Below are positions 19,803-29,572 of a stretch of DNA of 64,000 bases, piece by piece. Within the stretch, counting starts at the first letter, position 1, and every line of letters starts with the position of its first letter. The position numbers and the translations under genes are program-made. Source of the DNA: Rhynchopus sp. YZ270_cl-10 (lineage: Eukaryota; Euglenozoa; Diplonemea; Diplonemida; Diplonemidae); assembly GCA_964035575.1 (NCBI GenBank), contig OZ037898.1, positions 186,001 to 250,000 of the forward strand, given 5' to 3'. A model generated the notes under the pieces. The model was not told the origin of the DNA and made no database searches. It worked only from the letters and a program-made list of their open reading frames with translations.

Positions 19803-20539
19803 TTGGGGAGATCCGGGTGCCCGCAACAACAATATTCACAAAAAATCACAAAAAATCACAACAAATCACAACAAATCACAACAAATCACACAAAATCACA
19901 TAAAATAAATACAAAAAATCACAAAAAAAAAATTCTATTCACAACAAATCACAAAAAATCACAAAAATCACAAGCAATCACAAAAAAAAAATCCTATTCA
20001 CAAAAAATCACAAGCAATCACAAACAAAAAATCTTATTCACAAAAAATCACACAAAATCACAAAAAAATAAATCCTATTCACAAAAAATCACAAGCAATC
20101 ACAAAAAAAAAATCCTATTCACAAAAAATCACAAACAATCACAAAAAATCACAAAAAATCACAAAAAGTGGATGTGATTTTTTGTGATTTTTTGTGATTG
20201 TTTGTGATTTTTTGTGAATAGGATTTATTTTTTGTGATTTTGTGTGATTTTTTGTGAATAAGATTTTTTGTTTGTGATTTTTTGTGATTGTTTGTGAATA
20301 GGATTTTTTTTTTGTGATTTTTTGTGATTTTTGTGATTTTTTGTGATCGTTTGTGTTTTTTTGCGAATAGGATTTATTTTTTGTGATTGTTTGTGATTTT
20401 TTGTGAATAGGATTTATTTTTTGTGATTTTGTGTGATTTTGTGTGAATAAGATTTTTTGTTTGTGATTTTTTGTGAAGAGGATTTTTTTTTTGTGATTGC
20501 TTGTGAATATTGTTGTTGCGGGCACCCGGATCTCCCCAA
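19803..20539. mobile_element. 737-bp giant palindrome of TCACAAAAAA-type repeats
   Basis: The ends are inverted copies of TTGGGGAGATCCGGGTGCCC, extending through GCAACAACAATATTCAC (about 37 bp almost perfect). Both arms consist of short tandem units (TCACAAAAAA with ATTCTATTCACA variants), giving a nearly complete hairpin centred near 20168. The plus and minus frames through it are repeats of Ser-Gln-Lys-Ile-Thr type and are not genes. It lies about 105 bases upstream of the EngB-like start codon. Confidence 0.9.
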
Positions 20540-20555
20540 CCCTGTTCTTTTATTT

Positions 20556-20670
20556 TTGATAAATTGTTGGAGTAGTGTAGTTTCCTCGATTGTGTTGCCA
20601 CAGTTTGTGCAATCTCCACTGTCCAAAAAGTTCACTCGCGAAAAGGCCTCTGATCTCGGGCCTTTTTCCG
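20556..20670 (+). repeat. SR repeat (TTGATAAATTGTTGGAGTAG), full copy
   Basis: About 115 bp: TTGATAAATTGTTGGAGTAG, TGTTGCCACAG, TGCAATCTCCACT, then AAGTTCACTCGCGAAAAGG and a GGCCTCTGATCTCGGGCC hairpin. The same order is found at 36086-36225 and 53353-53470, and inverted at 38460-38560. Shorter copies lie at 40125-40197, 41683-41742, 44378-44452 and 62930-62996. Both orientations occur, so it behaves like a small mobile repeat. Confidence 0.85.
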
Positions 20671-21044
20671 ACTCAATAAGCTCTACAGCGGGACCAAATT
20701 CTACACGGAAACGGAATGAAGGGCGGATTGAAGACAGAGACTGTACGTGGAAAGATAAAATCAAAACCAGTAGGGGGGGTAGGGGGGGAGAGTCGTATAG
20801 CATGTTAGTCTTACTTTTGTCAAAGTAACAAAGCAAAATAAAAAAAAAATGTGTTGACTGTGTGAAATGCAATTCTCTGGAGAGGGAAATGTGTATAGGT
20901 GGAAACCCAAACACTGCAGAGCGGGAAGCGGGAGAGGAGGAGGAGGAGGTTATGGAGAATGCAGAACACGGTTTATTTATTTTTTGGGGTAAATCTGTTT
21001 CGGTTTTGAGTGCAGCTGCTCAGTTAAACCTTTTTTGTTTCCTT

Positions 21045-23604
21045 TTACTCTTCCGCACCTTCCTCTTCACCGTTATCGCGGGCTTGTTCAGCTGCGAGTG
21101 CGTCTTCGATGCGCTTTTGGGCTTCCTGTGTGATGTGTTAGTGGAAATGTGTTTGCGGGTTTGAGGGAAAAAAATTCAGCCTCCGTGTCGAAGTGTCTTC
21201 TGAGGCCGCGCTTCTTCGCAGTCGTCAACGCACTCCTGGCCAGCTCTTTGCGCTCGTTGGCTACGTCCAGGTAACTGCCCATCTTGCCCATGAGGGAGAC
21301 GTACATGCAGTTCCCTTGCATGTCGTTGGCGATGCGCTTCCCTCCATTGCGTTAAAAAAAGGGAGAAGTTGAAAACGCAGGCGCTGGTTCTCCACGGGTG
21401 GGGTTAGATAACCCTTAGCAAAAAAATACGTCTCTCTCTCCCCAAAATAAAAAGAGAAAATGGAATATCTTCAATAGAAGAAACGTAATATATTCGAAGA
21501 AGCGTTGGCCAGATGAGCCTCCCTTCTCGCACTTCACTTTGATCATCTAAACATGAAAATGCAAACACACCACCTACACACCGAGGCGGGTACTGGAAGA
21601 AATGGAACAAACCCACACACAACACATCATACAATAAAGACAAATCCTTTGAAAAAAAAAAAGACAAAAAAATCACTACATCCCCACATTATCACAGTCT
21701 CATACCTCGTCTTCGTCCTTCTCCTCCCCTTCCACCTCTTCGCCTGGGTCTTCTTCCCACCCATCCATGCCGGGCATGTCTTTGCCCGCATCCTTCTTGA
21801 TTTTGAAGATCTCATCACGAAGACAGCGGTACTCTGCTGCTGCAAAGAGCCACTGGAAGAGCAGGTATACCACTTGGCCTCCGTTCGCTTTGATGTGTTC
21901 ATCCATGCCTTGGAGGGAGGCGAGGATACGACGGACACGGATTACGTTGCGCTTGGGGGTATTCGCCGGGTCGAAGGTCTGCAGTGTGGAGAGAAAGGGG
22001 TGTGGCTTGATGTTCGCACGCATCTGCGGCCAGGTGGCCAGTCTGCTTGGTGTGGCTGCCAGCTTCTCGCCGTTCACCTTAGTCATAGGAAGCTTCCCTG
22101 TAAGGTAGAATACACAGCGTACCACCTTTGCCGTTGTGTCGTCAACCACCTGCCGCAGCTTGACGTCCGCCACATTCTCCTTCGTAAGCTCCCCAAAGTA
22201 AAGCCGCCAGCGTTGGAACAGCCGCTGTGTCTTGAGCATCTCCACCTCCTTGTCCTTCTCCTCCTCTTTGGCCTCGGGGTCAGACACCTGATCGTATCCT
22301 ACATCCTCAGGGTTGTAGTTGCCATCCTCGTCCAACTCCTCCCCGTATACGTCCAATCGGGAGCGGAGTTCGTTCTGTGTGGAGAGGAGGGGGGGATAGG
22401 GGGGTAGAGCAATAAGGGGTGTGTGGGTTTTTTTTTTTTTTGAAAACTTGGTTGTATTAGTGTAGCCACCCTAGAGTGTGCTTTTTTTGAAATTTGGTTG
22501 TGTCTCTTATTGTTGTAAAGATGCAGATATGGGAGAGAATGTGTGTAGGGGAGAAAAAGGGGTGGGAAAATTGAAAGATGGGTTTGTGCTTTCGCTGCAA
22601 TGAATAAAGGGGGGGGGTGTGGGGAGGGGCGGAGGAAAGCTGGTGATGCCGTGCAAAAAAGAAAATGGCCATACCTCCCGTTCCGCACGCTCTGCGGAGA
22701 GTTGTTGGTGTGCACGCCATTCGTTTTGGATGACTTCTGTTGCAGCCTTCTCTTTTGCACCTTGTTTTCTGTTCCACTCCTGTGGGGGGGAAAGTGTTGA
22801 AGTGGTAGTTAACATTAGCGCACAGCAATCAACTGCTGCAACACTTTAACAACAACAAAATGTAGAATTCGATCGTACAGCCTCTGGTTGCAGGACATAG
22901 ACAGCCCAACGCATCCGTGGGTTAAAAAGAAGGAAAACTTTAGAGATGATCCTAAGCCTCTCGCGCTTAGTCTGATTAGATTAATGTTTTTGAACATTAA
23001 AAGGGAAAGGAAAGGGCAAAGCCTATTATGATGCCATCAGAGCTGAAGTGCAGCCGGATCCGCAGGATCAGGAGGTGACGAAGCAGACGTGCCCGTACTG
23101 TCTAATGTCCCGCAATGGTAAAAGCGGAGCGGCGAGTCGCATGCGATCACAAGAATATTAGAAGGCACATGGCACAATGTCCATCCTCCAAACTTTGGGA
23201 TGGTGACCGATCCGGAGGTAACTGAGCTCGACCCAGAAGAGCCCGCAAACCCGCAGATGCACTCTGGAACGCAGAGAGTAGTACTCGAGGTCTGGGGCAA
23301 CCCAAGCCTCTCGTGATTAGTCACCTACAAGAAAGGAACCAAAGGCTATAAGATCCTTGATTCGCCGCCTTTTTTTATCACATATTTGTACAGCATCGTT
23401 TCGGCATACCTCACGTTGCACCTTCAGCGCTTCCTCTGTGTTCTTTTCCTTCGTGTCAGCCTCTTTCTCCTGCAGGTAGTGCTGCAACCACAGGCCAAGG
23501 AATTCTATAGGGTCTTCAGGCGACGCACAGACAGTGTCGGCAATGCCCTTGGCAAGCACAGGGCCTAATTCGTCTTTCAGGAAGCTGGTGTCGATGGAAC
23601 TCAT
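21045..23604 (-). CDS. Dpy-30 domain protein with a dynein-stalk-like region, five exons
   Basis: Exons on the minus strand: 23410-23604, 22675-22779, 21706-22374, 21181-21336 and 21045-21125. Each is an exact multiple of three, giving 401 residues with all introns in phase 0. Introns 1-3 start GTATG; intron 4 is only 55 bases and is GC-AG. Exon 1 encodes a Dpy-30 motif (LGPVLAKGIADTVCASPEDP, then IEFLGLWLQHYL), a dimerisation/docking helix pair that binds amphipathic helices in AKAP-like and ciliary proteins. Exon 3 is an acidic coiled-coil-like segment with a region (VVRCVFYLTGKLP through FLSTLQTFDPANTPKR) that recalls the stalk/microtubule-binding part of dynein heavy chains; this second similarity is from memory and uncertain. 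A flagellar or signalling-scaffold role is inferred. The acceptor of exon 4 (GGGAAG) is the least certain junction. Confidence 0.75.
22944..22979 (+). repeat. CCTCTCGTG-type hairpin in intron 1 of the Dpy-30 gene
   Basis: GATGATCCTAAGCCTCTCGC followed by GCTTAGTCTGATTAGA. The extension TCTGATTAGATTAATGTTTT is shared with the copy at 50666-50735. Another copy lies at about 23292-23330 in the same intron. Confidence 0.7.
23037..23290 (+). other. degraded coding-like patch inside an intron
   Basis: A GC-rich stretch in intron 1 of the Dpy-30 gene. On the plus strand it shows pieces resembling a Cys/His zinc-binding segment (TCPYCLMSRNGKS and nearby RRHMAQCPS), but no intact frame. It looks like a decayed fragment of a gene or element rather than a working gene. 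Family unknown. Confidence 0.3.
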
Positions 23605-23903
23605 TTTTTTTAGGTGTAGTGGTGTTCTGTGGATGAATACATTGTATGAAAGCATAATGAATGCCTATTGCCGACAAAAAGGAACCAAAAAACAAAAAAA
23701 GAGAGAAAAAAAAAATGAGATTTGTTTGATGCATATTTTGGTTTGGGACTCTCTAATCGCAAAGGTGGTGTGGAAACACCAATTTTTTTTTGCATTTTGT
23801 TTTGTTTGCTGCACTTCGTTTTGCCCCCCCCTCCGATAGGAAACCGGGGGGAATGTAATATTCTTCCCAAAAGCCACCACCACATCCCCCACACAACCTC
23901 GGC

Positions 23904-23943
23904 AAGCTGTATTATGATAATTGCCTTATCACAATACAGCCAA
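23904..23943. repeat. 40-bp palindrome related to the 2405-2640 element
   Basis: GCTGTATTATGATAATTGCC followed by its near-complement ending ATACAGCC. It resembles the ends of the 2405-2640 element joined with no interior. Confidence 0.7.
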
Positions 23944-24070
23944 ACCACTATCAGAACAACACCTCCCACAGCACCCATGCAGGGGGGAAAAAAAATCCCA
24001 TCACACCACATGGGGACATTCCATTGCAATCCTTTCCATCCTCTAAAGATTTACAATGAATACAATACTG

Positions 24071-24147
24071 TGGTGTGGCCGACGACCCCAAAATAGCAGA
24101 AAGTAGCAGAAAGTAGCACAAAATAGCACCTCCCTTCAGCCACACCA
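24071..24147. mobile_element. MITE, family TGGTGTGGCTGAA (copy 3)
   Basis: 77 bp from TGGTGTGGCCGACGACCCC to CAGCCACACCA with TAGCAGAAAG repeats; a shorter version of copy 1 at 2461-2592. It lies just downstream of the WD40 gene. Confidence 0.85.
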
Positions 24148-24167
24148 TAATACTACTAAAGAAAAGC

Positions 24168-24207
24168 TTATAAGATGATCCTAAGCCTCTCGTTTCTTAG
24201 GTCACCT
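24168..24207 (+). repeat. CCTCTCGTG-type hairpin directly after the WD40 stop codon
   Basis: TATAAGATGATCCTAAGCCT then CTCGTTTCTTAGGTCACC. CTAAG pairs with CTTAG. It starts only 4 bases past the WD40 stop codon (24212-24214), so it would be in that mRNA's 3' UTR, read as GGTGACCTAAGAAACGAGAG. Confidence 0.75.
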
Positions 24208-24211
24208 TCTA

Positions 24212-27200
24212 CTAAAACTCTGGCGCTGCAAAACTTCTCCGCTTAGCCCCCAATGCACCCTCCCCAGGGATACTGTTCGGCACCAACCCTTTTGATAGCA
24301 GCTTTCTATGTCGTGTCTTTGGGTCTGCCACCATCTGCACGCTGACGAGGAGCGATCCTTTTTCTTTTGAAACTACCTTTCTGGATGGTGCGGACTGCTG
24401 CGCTTTGAGGAGTAGTAGGCGGTCTTGGATTTCGACGGCGGAGGTGACGGAGTCGGTGTCGGAATCATGATGGAGGACAGACTCAGCATCACCACCCCCA
24501 CCACTACCGACACTGGCACCCCGAATAGATGCAACCAATAACGAAATCTTCCCTAGACTCCTTGCCTCTGTCTCCGCCGTCGCGGTGCGCGGGCTGGAGG
24601 AAGGTAATACCACCTCCTCCTCCTCCTCCTCCACCTTCGCGTACTTCACCAAATCCGCATCAATCTCTCTTTGCAACGCCTCCAACGACCCGCCCCCCAC
24701 ATTCCCTACACCACACACCTTCGGCGCTCTCCTCTGCCTTTCATTGGTGGTCCCCCTCCCACCCCACCCATGCCCATTGCTCTGCGGAGGTGAGGCTACA
24801 ATATTTTCATTTTCACCCTCCTCCTCCTCCTCCTCCCCTTCCTCCTGCAGCCACGAATGCCCCTGCAGCCGATACAACGAAAAGGGCTCTGTCTTGACCA
24901 AGGTCACTCCGCCTGAGGCCGCTTCGGACACCTCCTCCTCTTCGGCCTCGAGAGGGGGGTAACGGTAGCGCGCTTTGCTGTAGCGTTTGATTGAAGGCGG
25001 GGCAGGGAATATGCTGGATGGGGGAACATCACCGATGGAGAGCTCCTGAAGGGAAGGCTGGTACGAGGTGGCAGGGGTACCACCAATCGGAGAGGTCGCA
25101 AAATGCGATGCAATCCCTCCTATGGCTCTTCGCGTCTTAACCCTTTTAGAGAAGTAGTCGTTTTCGACCTTGGTAGTGAAGGGTTCCTCCACAGGAGCCT
25201 CTTCGGTGTCTCTCCCGCAGTCGTGATCAATATAGTCGAGGTACGACCCGGTGTGCGTTCCTGCGAGAGATGGGCGGGTGGTTGCATTCGCCTCCATCTG
25301 GCTACCTACAACCACAACCTCACCATGTCTACTTCTCTTTCGAAACCCTCTAGAAAATCGTGATTTCTCAGATTCTTCTGTCGATTCTGGCGGCAAAGTG
25401 CAGACTCGGGTGATCGATTGCTCCGTTAATTTGTAGGTAACGTGAGAGCGTGAAGGGCCGTTAGGTCGATCTGGGAGATCTCTGTGTTCGGAGAGAGAGG
25501 AGCACCGTGAGGCAACCCCCAATCGAGCCGGTTGGGTCCAAGAAGGGGTGTTGGTGGAGGTCTCAGAGGCTTTCCCGAGGTAGGTGATGGAGACATCGTT
25601 ACGCAATGATCGCAGTGCGGTTTGTAAGGTGCATTCTTCGTCCACGCCAATGCGGGAACCTAGAAAGGCAAAGAGTGATGTGATCGCTGTCTGAAATCCT
25701 TTTGTCGGATCGTCAACGAATTTCTCTTTGAAACGCCTCCGAAGCTCGCCTAGCTGCACTGTGATCGGTCCAGAGGTGGTGTAGAATTGATCAAACAAAA
25801 ACATTGTGTGTGAATGCACCCGAAGCCGTTCATATGCTGCTGTGTGTTGTTGTCGTGGATACCGTGCTGTGACACGCTCTGAAAGGTCAACCTGGGCGCC
25901 GCCTAGCTTCGTTACGATGTAGCCTTCTTCGGTGGTTAGTATTACATCTGCTGTCGCCAGAGACGCAGCGTAAAGCGCTATGCCACTCAGAAAGGTTATC
26001 CGTGTAACGCTGACAGAGGCGATGCGAACACACCGTAGCCGTGACACGCTTTGTGGTACAATGGATTCTGGTTGGGTGCTGAAGAGGTGGACGTCGTACA
26101 CAGAGAAGTACCCCGCCGCGCTGCCGCAGGCGAGACGCGTTTCCGCACCGTTCAGCGTCATCGACGGCACACCTTCGCCAATCTCATGGGTCACCAAAAA
26201 ACTGAAATTTTCGTGTTTACACATCTTCGGCCTATCTCTCGGCACATTCCACACCGACACCGCACCGTTTCCATGACTCGTTAACACACACCTTCCGGTC
26301 CGTTTTACCAACAAAATGGTTTCGCATACACAGTCCACCTGCGTTACATCCATAAACAACTTCTTCTGCGGCAACAACACTGGCGCCGTTTCTTCGTACA
26401 ACGGACCATCCAGATTTCCATTCAACCGAACCTTATGTCTACGGGGAATACTGGTCGGCCTCCCATGCTCTGCGAGGTACACCAACGCGAGACCCCCTGC
26501 TAGGGTACCTACAACGAGGATACAGGGCGGGAGGAACATGCAGCAGGAGGCCCCTTTGTCGGTGGGGTCGAGCTGGATGGACTTTGTGAAGGCAACTTCT
26601 GCGTCAGTGTCTGTGTCTTCGTAGAGGTAGAGACGGTTTGCCTTGCCAGAGACAATGATCTTCTGCCGGAAAGGCTCCTCCTGGACGACAAAAAGACAGA
26701 AGTTCACGTCCGTGAACATATCTCTGCGGAGCGTGGTTCTGCACAGGGCGGTGCCTTCCTTTGTTGCAGCCTGCCGTGCTTCTTCCTCGAGGCAGCCGGA
26801 TCCGTCGTAGTTTGCGCAGGTTTTTAGGTACTGTGCGTTGCAGAAGTTCCAGATGGTGACTTCTCCGTTTCGTTTGCCAACTAATAGTCTGCGTTCGTGG
26901 ATGTCAAGTGCTGCGCTGGTGAGGCCTCCGGGGATAGTCCAGGAAAGAAGCGGGTTTTGCTGTTTTACGTCCCATACCGTTGCAGAGGCTTCGTCCACAA
27001 CGACAATGCGTTTGAGGATCCGGGAGTGCAGCACCGCCACCACCACAGGGGTTGCTGGAGCGCCTGCGGGCTTCTCCTTTTGGTCCTTTTGCGCATTCGC
27101 CTCATGTCTCCGATTTTGTTCTATCCCCTGAAACCCCGCATACGACCTTGCATGGAGTTGGGTAGTCCCGGTTATCACTCTTTTATGTTTCGCGTCGTAG

Positions 27201-28948
27201 CCTATCGCGCCTATCGTGCTGTTGACATTGGTGTATTTGTTTTCATCTCCAAGTGTTTGAATGGTTTGGAAGGTGCGGATGTCCCAGACTTTGACAACCT
27301 TGTCGACGGAGAGTGAGATGATCTGGTTTTGTTCTGGGTTAAAGCAGACGTCGACGAGAGGGGTGCGGTGTCCCTTTAGAGTAACAATCGGCTTGGAGAT
27401 GTAAGGGTTCCACATCAACGCCGTCCGTTCCTGCCCGCAGGAGCAGATGAGGCGGCGGTCCTCGCACCACGCAAAGTTGAGCACCGCTTTGAGGTGTCCT
27501 GCCTTCTCCAATTCGATGCTAGCCTTCTCCATGACGCCATGTTGCATTTTTTTTGAATAATTTGGGCTCAACTCTGTTACGGCCGGCGCCAACGGCACTC
27601 CCAACACCCTCACCGCCGACCCCGTTTCCACATCCAACAACCGCAATGAGCAGTCCCCCCCTGCTGTGATGATGCTATCCAAACTGGGCACGCTCTTGAC
27701 AGCATTGACACCACCGATGTGCCCCGTAGGCCATCCATACGAAGCCACATGAGAATGCCGAGATATCGGATGACCCACATAGTTATCACACACCAACGTC
27801 GTCTCCGAAAACGAAGCCAGATCTCTTGAAATATCGTACGCAAGAAGAATCCCATTCGACCCGCCTACCAACAAATGTTCTTTCCCTTGCGCCATGATAT
27901 TCGAAAGAGCAAACGGTGATGCCTCGAGACGTTCCATATTGAATAGCTCCAATTTATCCCTTTTTCGAAAATGTGCAAGAACATTGGAGGCATCAGACGG
28001 CTGAACCGGGCCTTGTTTGTACAATTCCTCCCCAAGCAGTTCCTGCGGCAGAAAGTTATGCCCCTTCTCCACCGCACCTCTCGGCTGCACAAATGGGGTC
28101 CGGTACAGCACCTCAGGCTTTGTGATGACGTTGCTTTTCTTCTTCCTCCTTCCCTTATAACACCGTACCAATTCTCCTGTATGAGAGTCAAACACCGATA
28201 CCACCTTATCAATTCCTACTGATACTATGTACCCTGAAGTACCTAATGGTGGGCAAGGCGGTACATATGTTAAATCTGTGATCCAAGGACCACCGTTTAT
28301 CAAAGTTTTTTCGTGGCTTAGATCAGCGGTATTCCACATTTTCACCGCACCATCTTGCCCAGAGGTGAATACCACAGGCTGTCTGGGGTGAAACACTATT
28401 TTGTTTATTGTATCAGAATGGCTTGCCCAGCGGGATTCATCGCTTCGAGAGAATTTTGTGTAGTGTGTCTGATAGCATTCCGCGTCAAAGCTGTTTGCCT
28501 CTTTTGTACACGAGGTTGAGGTCATGAGAAATGCTACCATTTCGTCCCATCCGATTCGTCCGTTTGCGTTGACGTCGATTTTGTTGAAGACTTCTTCGTA
28601 TTCTGCTTGTGGTTCATCTGGTTGGCAGAACGCTTCTACAAACTCCTCGACATCCAACGAATGCGCAATCAACCCATCATCCCTCACCTCCGGCCGACCT
28701 GCCCCTCGAAAGGTATCATACAACTCCTCCAACGGTACACTCTCAAACCCTATACTCGACCCCTCCTCATCCACCCCCGCCTCGTGAAACGCATCAGAAC
28801 AGCTAAATGAATACCTCGACCTTCTTGACCTCAAAGGAACCGACAACGTACGTACAATAGAAGCGGTGGCAGAGGGGGAAGGCGAAGGGGAGGATGAGGA
28901 TGGAGGAGGAGGTTCCGAAGGTGGCTGTGGTGTCAAGGTGTCGCTCAT
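24212..28948 (-). CDS. large EF-hand WD40-repeat protein
   Basis: A single-exon gene for 1578 residues. The start MSDTLTPQPPSEPPPP follows CCCTCTTTAGGTAAACA, an acceptor-like sequence. After a Pro/Ser-rich leader, residues about 100-142 form an EF-hand with loop DVNANGRIGWDE (125-136). WD40 repeats follow, with clear units such as ITKIVFHP-like openings and ends like VKMWNTADL, ALMWNPYI, VKVWDIRT and VTIWNFCN, enough for two propellers up to about residue 1020. The last 500 residues are Ser/Glu-rich, low complexity and probably disordered, ending KRRSFAAPEF. Calcium-binding WD40 proteins of this layout (WDR49/WDR64-like) are mostly linked to cilia and flagella; that role is inferred. The EF loop has all usual acidic positions, so calcium binding is plausible. 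Confidence 0.88.
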   Translation of the reverse strand: MSDTLTPQPPSEPPPPSSSSPSPSPSATASIVRTLSVPLRSRRSRYSFSCSDAFHEAGVDEEGSSIGFESVPLEELYDTFRGAGRPEVRDDGLIAHSLDVEEFVEAFCQPDEPQAEYEEVFNKIDVNANGRIGWDEMVAFLMTSTSCTKEANSFDAECYQTHYTKFSRSDESRWASHSDTINKIVFHPRQPVVFTSGQDGAVKMWNTADLSHEKTLINGGPWITDLTYVPPCPPLGTSGYIVSVGIDKVVSVFDSHTGELVRCYKGRRKKKSNVITKPEVLYRTPFVQPRGAVEKGHNFLPQELLGEELYKQGPVQPSDASNVLAHFRKRDKLELFNMERLEASPFALSNIMAQGKEHLLVGGSNGILLAYDISRDLASFSETTLVCDNYVGHPISRHSHVASYGWPTGHIGGVNAVKSVPSLDSIITAGGDCSLRLLDVETGSAVRVLGVPLAPAVTELSPNYSKKMQHGVMEKASIELEKAGHLKAVLNFAWCEDRRLICSCGQERTALMWNPYISKPIVTLKGHRTPLVDVCFNPEQNQIISLSVDKVVKVWDIRTFQTIQTLGDENKYTNVNSTIGAIGYDAKHKRVITGTTQLHARSYAGFQGIEQNRRHEANAQKDQKEKPAGAPATPVVVAVLHSRILKRIVVVDEASATVWDVKQQNPLLSWTIPGGLTSAALDIHERRLLVGKRNGEVTIWNFCNAQYLKTCANYDGSGCLEEEARQAATKEGTALCRTTLRRDMFTDVNFCLFVVQEEPFRQKIIVSGKANRLYLYEDTDTDAEVAFTKSIQLDPTDKGASCCMFLPPCILVVGTLAGGLALVYLAEHGRPTSIPRRHKVRLNGNLDGPLYEETAPVLLPQKKLFMDVTQVDCVCETILLVKRTGRCVLTSHGNGAVSVWNVPRDRPKMCKHENFSFLVTHEIGEGVPSMTLNGAETRLACGSAAGYFSVYDVHLFSTQPESIVPQSVSRLRCVRIASVSVTRITFLSGIALYAASLATADVILTTEEGYIVTKLGGAQVDLSERVTARYPRQQHTAAYERLRVHSHTMFLFDQFYTTSGPITVQLGELRRRFKEKFVDDPTKGFQTAITSLFAFLGSRIGVDEECTLQTALRSLRNDVSITYLGKASETSTNTPSWTQPARLGVASRCSSLSEHRDLPDRPNGPSRSHVTYKLTEQSITRVCTLPPESTEESEKSRFSRGFRKRSRHGEVVVVGSQMEANATTRPSLAGTHTGSYLDYIDHDCGRDTEEAPVEEPFTTKVENDYFSKRVKTRRAIGGIASHFATSPIGGTPATSYQPSLQELSIGDVPPSSIFPAPPSIKRYSKARYRYPPLEAEEEEVSEAASGGVTLVKTEPFSLYRLQGHSWLQEEGEEEEEEGENENIVASPPQSNGHGWGGRGTTNERQRRAPKVCGVGNVGGGSLEALQREIDADLVKYAKVEEEEEEVVLPSSSPRTATAETEARSLGKISLLVASIRGASVGSGGGGDAESVLHHDSDTDSVTSAVEIQDRLLLLKAQQSAPSRKVVSKEKGSLLVSVQMVADPKTRHRKLLSKGLVPNSIPGEGALGAKRRSFAAPEF

Positions 28949-29572
28949 TGTTTACCTAAAGAGGGAAGATGGAGGGAAAAGGGGAGGAAATGGGGGGGGA
29001 AAGTTGCTACACAGCCGATTCCTTTAGGGGGTGAGATGTGGAAAAAGGGGGGGTGAATTGGAGAAAGGGGAATTTGAAAATGTTTTTTGTATGTTTTGAA
29101 AGTGGAGAAAGGGGAGGCCGAATAACAGTATGTACAAATGAGTGCAAAGTAGCCGACTCAAACTACGGAACTAAGGTGGTCGGGAAGGGAAGGGAAGGGA
29201 AGGGATGAAGTTGTTAGGGAGAGAAAAGGTAGAAAAAAAACGGCCTTTTTTCTTTTCTTTTTTTGCGCATTTGTCGTTACCCACCCTCCCCCGCCCACCA
29301 CCCCCTCCAAGGATTCACTAATTGATAACTTCAACCTGTAACGCAAACCGCAAAAAAAAAAAAAATCCCCCCCGACTCCCCCCACACAATTTAAAAAAAA
29401 GGGAATGCCCTCTGTCGAACGTTCGGGTGATTTTCTCTTTCTTTTCGTGCGAGATTGATACCCCAAATGAGATCTGAGCGATCTCAATCCCCCCTCCCCC
29501 CCCAATCCCCCCCTCCATTTTCCCCTCTACCCCTACTTCCAAGCATTGGGGACGATTTCATGAACGATGCGT
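28949..29572. other. intergenic, no gene seen
   Basis: Between the WD40 ATG and the RPL26 stop codon. G-rich near 28960-29070 and C-rich at 29360-29540, low complexity, no repeat family recognised. An acceptor-like CTCTTTAG lies just before the WD40 ATG. Confidence 0.4.

Noticed and set aside
19803-20539. Regularly spaced short repeats considered as a CRISPR array
   Set aside because: No unique spacers; the units are simple tandem repeats in a palindrome, and the DNA is eukaryotic.
19716-20914. Open frames rich in Ser-Gln-Lys-Ile-Thr-Asn
   Set aside because: They come from the TCACAAAAAA tandem repeats of the giant palindrome and its flanks.
21553-22407. A 284-codon plus-strand frame
   Set aside because: It is antisense to exon 3 of the Dpy-30 gene, which has exact frame-preserving splice junctions and better composition.
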